A stretch of 64,000 nucleotides of DNA from Bradyrhizobium sp. ISRA430 (GTDB lineage: Bacteria > Pseudomonadota > Alphaproteobacteria > Rhizobiales > Xanthobacteraceae): assembly GCF_029909975.1 (NCBI RefSeq), contig NZ_CP094516.1:4340001-4404000 (forward strand), given 5' to 3'. The translations under genes were made by a program, and so were the position numbers. Shown here in pieces: positions 9,307 to 18,079 of this stretch; positions within the stretch are counted from its first letter, which is position 1, and each line of letters opens with the position of its first letter. The notes under the pieces are model-generated. The model was not told where the DNA came from, made no database searches, and was given only the letters and a program-made list of their open reading frames with translations.

Positions 9307-10484
9307 CGAAGCTCCTTCGCGGCCTCTGCGCGCAACGCGGCGGGCGAATGCGTTAACGTCCGCCCCAATTTCTCGTGACCGTCCTGCTCGGCCGCAGCGC
9401 GCGCAATTGCGGCGATACCAAGCACCTGGTCGCGTGTGAGCTCGGGGAACATGGGCAGGGACAATGATTGAGCGGCCATCGCTTCGCAGTACGGCAAGTC
9501 GCCTTGCTTGTAGCCGAGATGAGCAAAAGCAGGCTGTAGGTGGAGCGGCACCGGATAATGGATCCCGGTCGTCACGCCAGCCTCGTGGAGCTTGTTCCGC
9601 ATTGCGTCCCGCTCGTTCGTGGCGATCACATACAAATGATAGACGTGCATCGATCCCTTTCGAACGAATGGCGTCTTGATCCCCGACTGCGCCAACTCCG
9701 CGGTGTACCACTCTGCAGCGCGCCGCCGATTGGCGTTCCATTCATCCAGGCGCCGGAGCTTGACCTGCAGGATTGCCGCCTGGAGAGCGTCGAGCCGGCT
9801 GTTGAACCCGATCTCGGCGTGGCTGTAATGGCTGGTTCGACCGTGGTCACGCAGTCGTTCGATCCGCTCGACGATCGCGGCACTGTTGGTGGTGACCGCT
9901 CCGCCGTCGCCATAGGCCCCGAGATTCTTCGCCGGATAAAACGAGAAACAAGCAACATCGCCGAGCGCCCCGGTTCGGCCCCCCTGATATTCCGCCCCGT
10001 GCGCTTGGGCCGCGTCCTCTACTACATACAGGCCGCGCCGCCGTGCGATGTCCTTGATTGGACCCATATCAGCCGGCTGGCCGAAGAGGTGAACTGGGAC
10101 GATCGCTCTTGTACGACCCGTTAGGCCGCGCTCGATCATTCTGGGATCGATCGTGTAGGTATCCGGATCGATATCGACGAACACGGGCCGCGCTCCCGAC
10201 GCCACGATGGCCGCGGCGGTGGCGATGAAGGTGTGGGCGGTTGTAATCACCTCGTCGCCATGACCAACACCCAAGGCCCGTAGCGCCAAATGAAGCGCGT
10301 CCGTGCCGCTCGCCACACCGCGCGCATAGCGCACCCGGCAATACGCGGCGAAATCTCTTTCGAACGAGGCAAGCGCCTCACCGCCTATGAACTGCGCGGA
10401 GTCGATAATGCCCCGAATTGCTTCGGCCACCTCGTCTTTCAGCGCCGCATATTGCGCTTTAAGATCGACGAACGGAATGTGCAT
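9303..10484 (-). CDS. DegT/DnrJ/EryC1/StrS sugar aminotransferase
   Basis: A 393-residue PLP enzyme that transaminates a keto nucleotide sugar. It starts MHIPFVDLKAQYAALKDEV. Motifs include GVASGTDALHLALRALGVG, the PLP-contacting VVEDAAQAHGAEY and the Schiff-base lysine in SFYPAKNLGAYGDGG. The ATG at 10484 has GTGAGG eight bases upstream and is preferred over an ATG 11 codons earlier. Its neighbours, a Gfo/Idh/MocA dehydrogenase and an N-acyltransferase, match the WbpB-WbpE-WbpD (or WlbA-C-B) set that makes 3-acetamido sugars. The same enzyme classes (GnnA/GnnB) also make the 2,3-diamino sugar of some lipid A, which must be kept as an alternative. Confidence 0.92.
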   Translation of the reverse strand: MHIPFVDLKAQYAALKDEVAEAIRGIIDSAQFIGGEALASFERDFAAYCRVRYARGVASGTDALHLALRALGVGHGDEVITTAHTFIATAAAIVASGARPVFVDIDPDTYTIDPRMIERGLTGRTRAIVPVHLFGQPADMGPIKDIARRRGLYVVEDAAQAHGAEYQGGRTGALGDVACFSFYPAKNLGAYGDGGAVTTNSAAIVERIERLRDHGRTSHYSHAEIGFNSRLDALQAAILQVKLRRLDEWNANRRRAAEWYTAELAQSGIKTPFVRKGSMHVYHLYVIATNERDAMRNKLHEAGVTTGIHYPVPLHLQPAFAHLGYKQGDLPYCEAMAAQSLSLPMFPELTRDQVLGIAAIARAAAEQDGHEKLGRTLTHSPAALRAEAAKELR

Positions 10485-10526
10485 TTGTCGAACCTCACGA
10501 GAATCCGTATCTGTCACTCGGGGCTC

Positions 10527-11186
10527 TCATCGGGCACCGCGCCCCCGCAGCACCGCGGGAAACGTCAGCGCAATCAGCTTCAGGTCGGTCCATAGGGTCC
10601 AGTTCATCGCGTACTCGACATCCATCTCGAGCATTACCTCGGGGCAGAGGCGACCCCGGCCGCGCACTTGGCAAACTCCAGTGATGCCGGGCTTCACAAT
10701 GTGGCGTTTATGGTGCCAGCCCCGGAAGTATTCGAGTTCATAAGGAATCGCCGGCCGCGGACCGACGATGCTCATTTCGCCCGTCAATACGTTAAGGAGT
10801 TGAGGCAGTTCGTCGAGGCTGGTTCTCCGCAGCCACCGCCCCACGCGCGTCACGCGAGGATCGTCTGTCAGCTTGTATGGGGCGCCGGGGTCGTTCGAGA
10901 TGGATTCCTTCGCCCAAGCCCGCCGGATCGCCTCGCGATGGACGTTTTCGTCGGCCTTGTGGCAAAGCGTCCGGAATTTAAAGCAGTTGAACGGCTTCTC
11001 GTCTCGCCCAATCCGGCGTTGGCGAAAGACCGCGGGTCCAGGACTGTCGAGACGGATTGCTATCCACACCACCGGGAAGAGGGGGGCCAGCACCACGATC
11101 GCGAGAACGCTGATCACGACGTCGAGCGCCCGCTTGCCGAACTCCTGCGGGATCGCCCTTCGTCGCTTTGCTTCATGCGACCGCAA
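10527..11186 (-). CDS. Polyprenyl-phosphate sugar-1-phosphate transferase (initiating enzyme)
   Basis: A 219-residue bacterial sugar transferase that loads the first sugar-1-phosphate onto undecaprenyl phosphate. It has one N-terminal membrane helix (VVISVLAIVVLAPLFPVVWI), the conserved FKFRT motif, DELPQLLNVLTGEMSIVGPR and KPGITG. It is short, so it lacks the extra membrane helices of WbaP. The start appears to be TTG at 11186: no ATG fits, and GAGGGGGG lies six bases upstream. It overlaps the end of the Gfo/Idh gene by 14 bases, so translation is probably coupled. It should define the reducing-end sugar of the repeat unit. Confidence 0.92.
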   Translation of the reverse strand: MRSHEAKRRRAIPQEFGKRALDVVISVLAIVVLAPLFPVVWIAIRLDSPGPAVFRQRRIGRDEKPFNCFKFRTLCHKADENVHREAIRRAWAKESISNDPGAPYKLTDDPRVTRVGRWLRRTSLDELPQLLNVLTGEMSIVGPRPAIPYELEYFRGWHHKRHIVKPGITGVCQVRGRGRLCPEVMLEMDVEYAMNWTLWTDLKLIALTFPAVLRGRGAR

Positions 11187-12330
11187 TGTCGGCCCCCCTC
11201 ACCGGTATGTTCCGACGCCGAAACATCCGTTGATCCTTGCCTTTGTGGTTGAGCCGTAGACACATCGATGCCGCTTCGAGCGCTTCGACAACGCGCAGCC
11301 CATGCGCTCCGTCCGCGCGCGGCCGTCCCCCGGTCATGATCGCGTTGACGAAGTCGAGTACCTCGAGTTTCAGCGGTTCGCTGTTGGATATCGCAGGGAT
11401 ATGAACGTCGCCATGATGGTAGGCGGACTGGAAGTCGGCGTACGAGTCGCCGTCGATCCGCGGCCTGAATCGCTTCTGATAAACGCGCACTTTCTCGGAC
11501 GGCTGCACGTCGTCGAACACCAGCATCGCATCGCTTCCGACGATCGTGATTTGGCGCACTTTGACCGGGTCCAACCAGGAAACATGCACATGGGCGGTCG
11601 GCCCGCTCTTGAAGCCCATCTTGGCGTAAACAACATCCTCAACGTCGGGCAGAACGTGCGCGCAACCCCAGGCGCCGATTGTTCGCGGCACCTCCTCCAG
11701 CAGGCAGAAGATGATTGAGAGGTCGTGCGGCGCCAAGTCCCAAAGGACATTGGCGTCTTGCCGGTAGAGACCGAGATTCAGGCGTCGCGAATCAATGTAG
11801 TAAAGCTCGCCGAGAGAGCCGCTCTGGACCATCTGACGTATGAAACCCACCGCCGGGTGGTACTCGAACGTGTGCCCGACCATCAGCACACGCTTGCGCT
11901 CTTGAGCGATCGCATTCAACTCGCGGCATTGCGCGCTCGTCATAGATAACGGCTTCTCGACGAGCGCGTGCTTTCCGGCCTGGAGCACCGCCCGCGCCAA
12001 CTCAAAGTGCGTCTCCACGGGAGTGGCGACAATGACCCCGTCTATAGAAGGGTTATTCAGTATCGCGCCGATATCGCGCGAAACAGCGACAGAAGGATAT
12101 TGTGAACGGACATATTCCAATCTGTCAGGACTGGGATCAACGGCCATCGACATCCTTGCGTCGCGTATATCGCAGCTGACACGGATGTGTTTCGCGCCCC
12201 AATAGCCGCAACCGATGAGGGCGAGCGACGGGCCGTCTTTCGCGGTTTGAACTGCCGCGTCCTGGGTTTGGTTCGGAGTATCGAGTAAAGGAGGGACAAG
12301 TTTGGAGCGCAGTACTATCGAACGAGACAT
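11173..12330 (-). CDS. Gfo/Idh/MocA-family nucleotide-sugar dehydrogenase
   Basis: A 385-residue NAD(P)-dependent oxidoreductase. The Rossmann motif LALIGCGYWGAKHI, the EKPLSM loop and GHTFEYHPAVGFIRQMV place it in the family branch often annotated as UDP-N-acetylglucosamine 3-dehydrogenase. It would oxidise a nucleotide sugar at C3 before transamination by the DegT enzyme. The ATG at 12330 directly follows GGAGGGGAGC, a strong ribosome site, so it is preferred to the ATG at 12342. It is the first gene of the ten-gene minus-strand run ending at 235. Confidence 0.88.
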   Translation of the reverse strand: MSRSIVLRSKLVPPLLDTPNQTQDAAVQTAKDGPSLALIGCGYWGAKHIRVSCDIRDARMSMAVDPSPDRLEYVRSQYPSVAVSRDIGAILNNPSIDGVIVATPVETHFELARAVLQAGKHALVEKPLSMTSAQCRELNAIAQERKRVLMVGHTFEYHPAVGFIRQMVQSGSLGELYYIDSRRLNLGLYRQDANVLWDLAPHDLSIIFCLLEEVPRTIGAWGCAHVLPDVEDVVYAKMGFKSGPTAHVHVSWLDPVKVRQITIVGSDAMLVFDDVQPSEKVRVYQKRFRPRIDGDSYADFQSAYHHGDVHIPAISNSEPLKLEVLDFVNAIMTGGRPRADGAHGLRVVEALEAASMCLRLNHKGKDQRMFRRRNIPVRGADIAVA

Positions 12331-12342
12331 GCTCCCCTCCAT

Positions 12343-12631
12343 AGGTCGCGCTCTTCGAACTTACTACAACACTAGTACAACCGCCCTTCTCGCCAGCCCA
12401 GTGGAGCGCACTATTGAGGGATAACCCTAAAGTTAGCGGCGCGGAATCACCGCGTCGCAAACGCTAAGTTCTTGGCGCTGATTGCCAAGCCAATAAACGT
12501 TCTTCTAGGGCATTTGGGAATAGTTTGGCGTTCCTGACCTCGTCGATTGCAGGACGGTCCTCCCCGCAAACTATGTCGACGAAGCGGGTCGAACCGACGA
12601 TAGCGCTTGTGCGACGCCTGGCGCAGGGAGG
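12343..12631 (-). promoter_or_regulatory. Intergenic region likely holding the promoter of the minus-strand sugar operon
   Basis: No gene is visible in these 289 bases between the chain-length gene and the Gfo/Idh gene. Because ten closely spaced genes follow on the minus strand, their promoter is expected here. An inverted repeat CTTGGC-N7-GCCAAG at 12471-12489 could be a regulator site. I found no convincing -35/-10 or sigma-54 element. Confidence 0.35.
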
Positions 12632-14119
12632 TTAAACGACGTGGGGTTTCGCGCGGTTTTCGATTCGCGACGGCACGTCTGTCGCTGCTTCCGCGGACCC
12701 GGGCGATACGGCATCGTATGTTCGAACGCTAGCCAACGCTTCTGGCAAAAGAGCCGCAGCCGATGCCAAAACGGCCCCGCCCACCAGGCCCAGCGCCAGG
12801 AAAATGATCAGTTGGGGAAAGGCCGGAGAGTCTGGCGGGCGGGCTAATTGCGCAATTCGCAGACCCGATACGCGTGCGTTGGCGAGACTCGTGTTGATCC
12901 GCTCTTCCGTGGTTCGCTTCGCATAACTCTCGGCAGCGGCCACCGCTAGCGCCAGGTCCCGGCTCAGCCGATTGTATTCCGCCTCTCTCGACGAGAGAGT
13001 GGAAAGTTCATTGTTTACACGCTGGAGCTCCGTGCCAAAGTGTGTCTCGCGATTCTTTGCCCCGGCAAGATCCGCGTTAACCTTGAAAAGAGTATCCATT
13101 GTGTCCTGATAGACGCGAATGAGAAGGAGCGGTGGAGCCTCGGTGAGAGATCGCTCCGTCCGGCTCGTCTTGGCGTCACTTTCAGCCCTTTCGACGTTAG
13201 TTGCTCCCAAGCTGCTCACAATCCCGGAGACGTATTGGGATTGCGTGACCGGCTTCAGCCTCAGCAACTGCTCGGTCAATGCTTCCTTCCGACCTTGTAG
13301 CTCCACGATGGAGCCCTGCGTTGAACTAAGGGATTGGTTAAGTTGATCGGCACGGTTGAGAAGGAGAGTGCGCTGATCATGGATGGAATAGATCGAGACT
13401 GCAGCCGAAAAGTTCTCAAGCCTGGAGGCCGCTTTCTGTACCTCTTCCTGCAATTGTTTCCTCTGCACGACAAAAAACTGAAAGGCACCCGGCACGTTGA
13501 GAAGCTCCACCTGCTTGGCGACCAATGCGTCAGCAAGCGCATTGACGAACTCGGCCGCGATCACCGGATCGCGGTGAGGAAATGAGATCTTCAGAAGGTC
13601 GGTTTTGCCCTCTGCTTGTGCGGACATGGAGCGCCGCAGCATCGAAATCAGGATGTCGTCCTTGCGGCGGTTCTCATGAGCTGGAAGCAAGCGCTCAAGA
13701 CCCAGCTTAGCTGCCGTTTCGCGTAAGGTCGAAATCTGATCAGCGGAAAACCAGCGCTTGACACCTAGCTCAGCTATCAGGGTGCCGTCGTTCGAGTGCA
13801 TCCGGTCGAGGTCAGGAAAAAGGCGCTGAAGACCTACCTTGTTCGCCGCTTCGCGCACAACGTCGTCTGTCTCGGCAAGTCGGGCGAGCGAATTGATACC
13901 GGTAGGATCGACGATGCTGCGGGAGTCGACGACACTGCGAGATTCCGAGTCCTTGACACCATTGCCAACCAGGAGCAGGGCCTCGGCGTTGTAACGCCGC
14001 CCGACAAGCTGATAAGCGAAAAGAGACGCGGCGAGGACTGTCAGGAAGACGGCAAGCGCCACGACTTTGCGGCGCCGCAGTGCGGCAATTAGAACCTTGG
14101 CAGCAAGCAGCAGCTCCAC
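12632..14119 (-). CDS. Wzz/GumC-type polysaccharide chain-length protein
   Basis: A 495-residue inner-membrane polysaccharide co-polymerase. It has a membrane helix near residues 20-38 (VALAVFLTVLAASLFAYQL), a long periplasmic part with coiled-coil stretches, and a second helix near 445-470 (FLALGLVGGAVLASAAALL). No C-terminal tyrosine-kinase Walker motifs follow, so any kinase partner would be a separate protein and none is seen in this window. It starts with GTG at 14119, with GGAG six to seven bases upstream. It should control chain length together with the Wzy-type polymerase at 18080. Confidence 0.85.
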   Translation of the reverse strand: MELLLAAKVLIAALRRRKVVALAVFLTVLAASLFAYQLVGRRYNAEALLLVGNGVKDSESRSVVDSRSIVDPTGINSLARLAETDDVVREAANKVGLQRLFPDLDRMHSNDGTLIAELGVKRWFSADQISTLRETAAKLGLERLLPAHENRRKDDILISMLRRSMSAQAEGKTDLLKISFPHRDPVIAAEFVNALADALVAKQVELLNVPGAFQFFVVQRKQLQEEVQKAASRLENFSAAVSIYSIHDQRTLLLNRADQLNQSLSSTQGSIVELQGRKEALTEQLLRLKPVTQSQYVSGIVSSLGATNVERAESDAKTSRTERSLTEAPPLLLIRVYQDTMDTLFKVNADLAGAKNRETHFGTELQRVNNELSTLSSREAEYNRLSRDLALAVAAAESYAKRTTEERINTSLANARVSGLRIAQLARPPDSPAFPQLIIFLALGLVGGAVLASAAALLPEALASVRTYDAVSPGSAEAATDVPSRIENRAKPHVV

Positions 14120-14677
14120 CTAAAGCTCCGTTTTCTCAACAGGCCCGGCACCCGTCCGCTCTGTTCGCTCGAGAACGCAGTCTGCTGCGCCTCGAGTCGT
14201 CCACGCGTGGAGCGTCTTCGTGAGGTTAGCGCAGAGCAATGCGATTTACGATCGCATTAAAACACGCGGACAAGAATCGAAAGAAGTAGACCAAAAGAGG
14301 CATCGCCCAAACGCGTAGACAAAGACACATCCGACAGGGCAGATAAAATCGCGTCGGCTGGCAGTTACCCGCCCAATCCCTCAACGCTTAACGTTATGTC
14401 AAACTATGACAATGAGCCTCACTCTTCGCTGGAGGCCTTGAAACCGCAATTTCAATGAAACGCTTTCTTTCCGCCTGCGCGCGGACGTCACAACGATTGC
14501 CACGCGAGGTCTGACCCCGACGCGCACCCAGTGCAGATCGGTCTCGCCGCACGAGAGCCAATATCCGGACATTACGCTTGCGATCAAGAGGCTGGACCTT
14601 GGTATACTCTCGGCGACCTCGCGATCGGTCACAGCAGTTCACCCGCTCCACCGCATGGACGCTGATTGCTTCCGCTC
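14120..14677. other. 558-base intergenic stretch without a recognised gene
   Basis: This separates two minus-strand genes. Short frames are present but none has codon use, a ribosome site or motifs worth calling. It contains the perfect palindrome annotated at 14238-14258 and is the likely location of the promoter for the chain-length gene. Confidence 0.5.
14238..14258. promoter_or_regulatory. Perfect inverted repeat upstream of the chain-length gene
   Basis: AATGCGAT and ATCGCATT form 8-base arms around a 5-base centre, about 120 bases upstream of the GTG start of the chain-length gene. There is no T-run on either strand to make it a terminator, so an operator is the simpler reading. The binding protein is unknown. 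Confidence 0.4.
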
Positions 14678-15955
14678 TCAGGGAGCATCCGCATCGGCGG
14701 GTGTCCCTGCCTTCCTCGCATGCGCACGTGCGCGCCTCGGCGCCAACGTCTCATAGGCGGCGAGGAGGGAACGCTTTTCGAGCTCCCATTGAAATTCGCC
14801 GTAGGCACGCTCCCTGCCGTAGATCTGCATACGCTCGCGCCCGGCCTCGTCCTCAAGCAGCGCCACGATTCCGTCGCCGAGCGCCTGCGGCGTCAGCTTC
14901 GCTACCACCAGGGCGGCGTCGCCTGCATCACGCCTCGCCTGTGCCAAGTCGAACAGTACGAACGGCAGCCCAATGGCCATGTATTCAAAAACCTTGATCA
15001 TCGACATCAACACGTTGCAGGCATTGGGCGGATCCGGAACGATGCCGATATCGCAAGCAGTCAGCATGGCAGGAAGCGCATCGCCTGAAATGTAACCGGC
15101 AAATTCGACATTGTCGGCGATTCCAAGTTCACCTGTGAGCCTCCTGAGCCGGCATGCTGCCGGCCCGTCGCCGATGATCAGACAGGCGATATCCGTTCGA
15201 TGCTGGCGCTTGACGATGTACTCCATCGCCTGGACCAGCAGGTCTACACCGTCCTGCTCGGCAATCATTCCCACATAGCCGACGAGATATCGAAATGACC
15301 GCCTGACCGACAGATCGGGCTTGACCTGCCTGAAGCGCCCAAGATCGGGGACGCTTCTGACGATCCAAACCCTGTCTGGCGGCATCCCGCCTCGCTCCAC
15401 GGCTTGCTGCTTCAGCGTAGGGTTTGTCGCGAGGCTCCCGTCGGCCGATCGAAACGTCCAGCTTTCAAGCAGCAACAGGAGACGATAAAAGAAATCCTGG
15501 CGGCCGAACTTGACCAAATAGAGTTCGGGGGCGGGATCATGCTGGTCAAACAGAAATTTCTTGCCGAAGAAGAACTTGTAGAAAATCGCGATCAAAAAGA
15601 TCAAGTCCGGCGGATTGCACGCATGAAGGATATCGAATCCATGCCGGCGCGCCACCTTCAACGAGAGAACGACTTCCCAAAAAAGAGCGACAGCATATTC
15701 GAGAAGATAAGTTACGGCGCCCGAGCCTTCCACACCCCGTCGATGGCGGTAGATATGCACACCGTCCATCTGCTCGTATGCCTTGTCATATCCCTTCCCT
15801 TTCGGACAAATGACCGAAACGGTGTAACCAGCCTGGTGCAGCGCTGTGGCCTCCTGCCAGACCCGGCGATCGGCCGGCACCGGCAGGTTTTCGACGATTA
15901 TAAGGACCGCGCCCGCTGCATCACCTAACGCAGATATGTTGTCCGACATAACCAT
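14678..15955 (-). CDS. Glycosyltransferase family 4
   Basis: A GT-B glycosyltransferase of about 425 residues. The N-terminus VLIIVENLPVPADRRVWQEA and YTVSVICPKGKGY is typical of a subfamily common in exopolysaccharide loci. FDILHACNPPDLIF and the donor-domain VGYVGMIAEQDGVDLLVQAM and CLIIGDGPA follow. Near the C-terminus, NVLMSMIKVFEYMAIGLPFV keeps only the second glutamate of the E-x7-E pair, normal for this subgroup. ATGs at 15955 and 15949 are both possible; an upstream start at 16021 would run into the divergent gene's leader. It is divergent from the NodB-like gene. Confidence 0.9.
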   Translation of the reverse strand: MVMSDNISALGDAAGAVLIIVENLPVPADRRVWQEATALHQAGYTVSVICPKGKGYDKAYEQMDGVHIYRHRRGVEGSGAVTYLLEYAVALFWEVVLSLKVARRHGFDILHACNPPDLIFLIAIFYKFFFGKKFLFDQHDPAPELYLVKFGRQDFFYRLLLLLESWTFRSADGSLATNPTLKQQAVERGGMPPDRVWIVRSVPDLGRFRQVKPDLSVRRSFRYLVGYVGMIAEQDGVDLLVQAMEYIVKRQHRTDIACLIIGDGPAACRLRRLTGELGIADNVEFAGYISGDALPAMLTACDIGIVPDPPNACNVLMSMIKVFEYMAIGLPFVLFDLAQARRDAGDAALVVAKLTPQALGDGIVALLEDEAGRERMQIYGRERAYGEFQWELEKRSLLAAYETLAPRRARAHARKAGTPADADAP

Positions 15956-16108
15956 TGCGCCTACGTCCGTCAGTTGAAGCGTGGCGACCTTTCGTATAGG
16001 ACTCCTAGAGGAGGAGCACAATCTCGAGGTCGCGGACGATCCGCAGGATGCACGGTGGCCCTGCCGGCGAAGGATGATGCGACAACATCAAGAGGGAACG
16101 TCGACGCC
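15956..16108. promoter_or_regulatory. Divergent promoter region of the polysaccharide locus
   Basis: These 153 bases separate a minus-strand glycosyltransferase from the plus-strand run starting at 16109. Promoters for both directions are expected here. I could not pick out convincing consensus boxes, so only the position supports this call. Confidence 0.4.
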
Positions 16109-17863
16109 ATGGACACGGGCTCTTCGATCGCGCTCCTGCTCCGCAGCGACACTCCATCGCCCGACGATTGCAACCTAGCGGAAATCCTCGATTTTTTTGG
16201 AATTCCATGGACGGCGCTGACCGTTAGCGAAGCGAACGAGGCCAATATAGCCTCGCTGACCGCAAGTCATCCGCAGTACTCCATCCTGACTTCCGCGCCC
16301 TATCTCGCCGAAGCCCTGCAGCCCTGCAAGGCCGGAATGTTTCCGGCTTGGTTGGTGGCAGCCGCTTCGGTGTTCGTCTACGGATTTCGAGCTGCGGATC
16401 CCTGCAGGGCTCTGCTGCGCAAGATCACGGGAGACCCAGAGGCAGACATCCGCGGCATCGACGCTTGGCCGATAACCGTGTCCGTCACTGGTGCTTTTCC
16501 AGACATGTGCGGCCCAATGTCGGCCCAGCGGATCCAATTGGAGCCCGGCGCCGCGGATGCGGCGCTTGTCATTCGGCATCGTGGCGAATTGCAGAGCATC
16601 GTCGTGGCGCCCGAGGGACACCTGTTCGCCGGATTTTCTTATTCGGGCGTGCGCTTTTTTGCCGATGCGTCACTGGTGATGGTGGACATTCGCGAACGCG
16701 CTGCGACCTATTTTGATGTGAAGAAGCGCTTCGCCGGTGCGGTGCCGGTCGTGATGTATCTGAAATGGTCGTTCCGCGACGTCTGCTGGACCACCTCCGA
16801 AGCAAACGCATGCCTGATCATCGACGATCCGCCTCTGTGGCCACGGTACGGCTTTCTCGATTTTGGCGAACTATTGCAGTTGGCCGACAAGCAGACGTTC
16901 GCGACCACCATCGCCTTCATTCCATGGAATTGGCAACGAACAAATCGCGGTACCGTTGCCGCATTTCGGCAAAATAGCGGAAAACTGTCGGTCTGCGTGC
17001 ACGGCTGCGATCACACCCGTGGTGAATTTGCAGCCCGTTCAGCCGACCTACTCGACAGAAAGCTGAAGACCGCCAGGTGTCGGATGCAATCCCTTCTCAA
17101 CAAGACCGCACTCAATTATGAAAACGTGATGGTTTTCCCGCAAGGGGCATTCTCGCCCGAGGCAGTGTCGGCTCTAAAGCGAAATGGCTTCGTCGCGGCA
17201 GTGAACACAGAAGTCGCGCCAGCCGATGACGCGTCGAACGAAACGACACTTGCAGACCTGTGGAGTGTCGCCATCGTCCGGTATGGGGGCTTCTCGATTT
17301 TTACCCGGCGATACATTGACCATGGCATTGAAAACTTCGCATTTGATGGACTCCTGGGCAAGCCGTGCTTCGTCGTCGGACATCACGATCTTTTCCGGAA
17401 CCACGGCAGCGAACTGACGGACTTCCTCCGACAGCTTGCGTCCTTGCGGTGGAAACTCCGTTGGCGGACTCTCGGCGACGCCGTTTGCCGCAGCTACAGC
17501 ATTCGACGCGACGGCGGAACGATCATAGTAAAGATGTTTGCTGAACAACTTCGCATCGAAAACATGAAGGCGATGACGCAACGGATCTGGGTCGTGAAGC
17601 AAGCACCGCAGGTCGTTTCTTTGAAAGGTGTTACAGTCAACCAAGACGTCGTCGCGTACGAATACGTGGATGGATGTCTTCGATTGATCGTCGATATCCC
17701 GCCCGGCGGGATGGCGGATATACGCTGGGTTCATCACGAAGAGCCGGATGCTTTCCCGGATTCAGAATCGGTCTCATACCGACTTGGGGTGGCGGTTCGG
17801 CGGTATCTGTCCGAACTTCGTGACAATTACGGGCTCCGCGACCTGTTTCGTTTTCGCAAGTAG
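16109..17863 (+). CDS. NodB-fold-like (polysaccharide deacetylase-like) protein
   Basis: A protein of about 584 residues. The middle carries features of a NodB-type catalytic domain: LIIDDPP at about 236-242 and CVHGCDH at about 296-302, which resemble the aspartate and histidine metal motifs of carbohydrate esterase family 4. Residues about 310-380 fit the rest of that barrel (NVMVFPQGAFSPEAVSALKR). The N-terminal 200 and C-terminal 180 residues match nothing I recognise. No signal peptide is visible. The ATG at 16109 follows AGAGGGA about 11 bases upstream. A deacetylase or related hydrolase acting on the polysaccharide is plausible, not proven. Confidence 0.7.
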   Translation: MDTGSSIALLLRSDTPSPDDCNLAEILDFFGIPWTALTVSEANEANIASLTASHPQYSILTSAPYLAEALQPCKAGMFPAWLVAAASVFVYGFRAADPCRALLRKITGDPEADIRGIDAWPITVSVTGAFPDMCGPMSAQRIQLEPGAADAALVIRHRGELQSIVVAPEGHLFAGFSYSGVRFFADASLVMVDIRERAATYFDVKKRFAGAVPVVMYLKWSFRDVCWTTSEANACLIIDDPPLWPRYGFLDFGELLQLADKQTFATTIAFIPWNWQRTNRGTVAAFRQNSGKLSVCVHGCDHTRGEFAARSADLLDRKLKTARCRMQSLLNKTALNYENVMVFPQGAFSPEAVSALKRNGFVAAVNTEVAPADDASNETTLADLWSVAIVRYGGFSIFTRRYIDHGIENFAFDGLLGKPCFVVGHHDLFRNHGSELTDFLRQLASLRWKLRWRTLGDAVCRSYSIRRDGGTIIVKMFAEQLRIENMKAMTQRIWVVKQAPQVVSLKGVTVNQDVVAYEYVDGCLRLIVDIPPGGMADIRWVHHEEPDAFPDSESVSYRLGVAVRRYLSELRDNYGLRDLFRFRK

Positions 17864-18079
17864 CCGGGAGTAGATCGCTTTGTAGCGGACTCCGACGCCT
17901 GACCCGATACGTGTCGGAGAACTCAAAAGGATTACTCCCAATTCGCAGAGCTCGCACAGTATCAGACGTCAAACGGCGCGGCATATGATCGAAGAATGAG
18001 ACGGCGAATCTCGCGCGCTGTCACGTCGCGGACGATGACGGCACGCAAAAGATCATTCGACGAACACGGCCATCGATAG

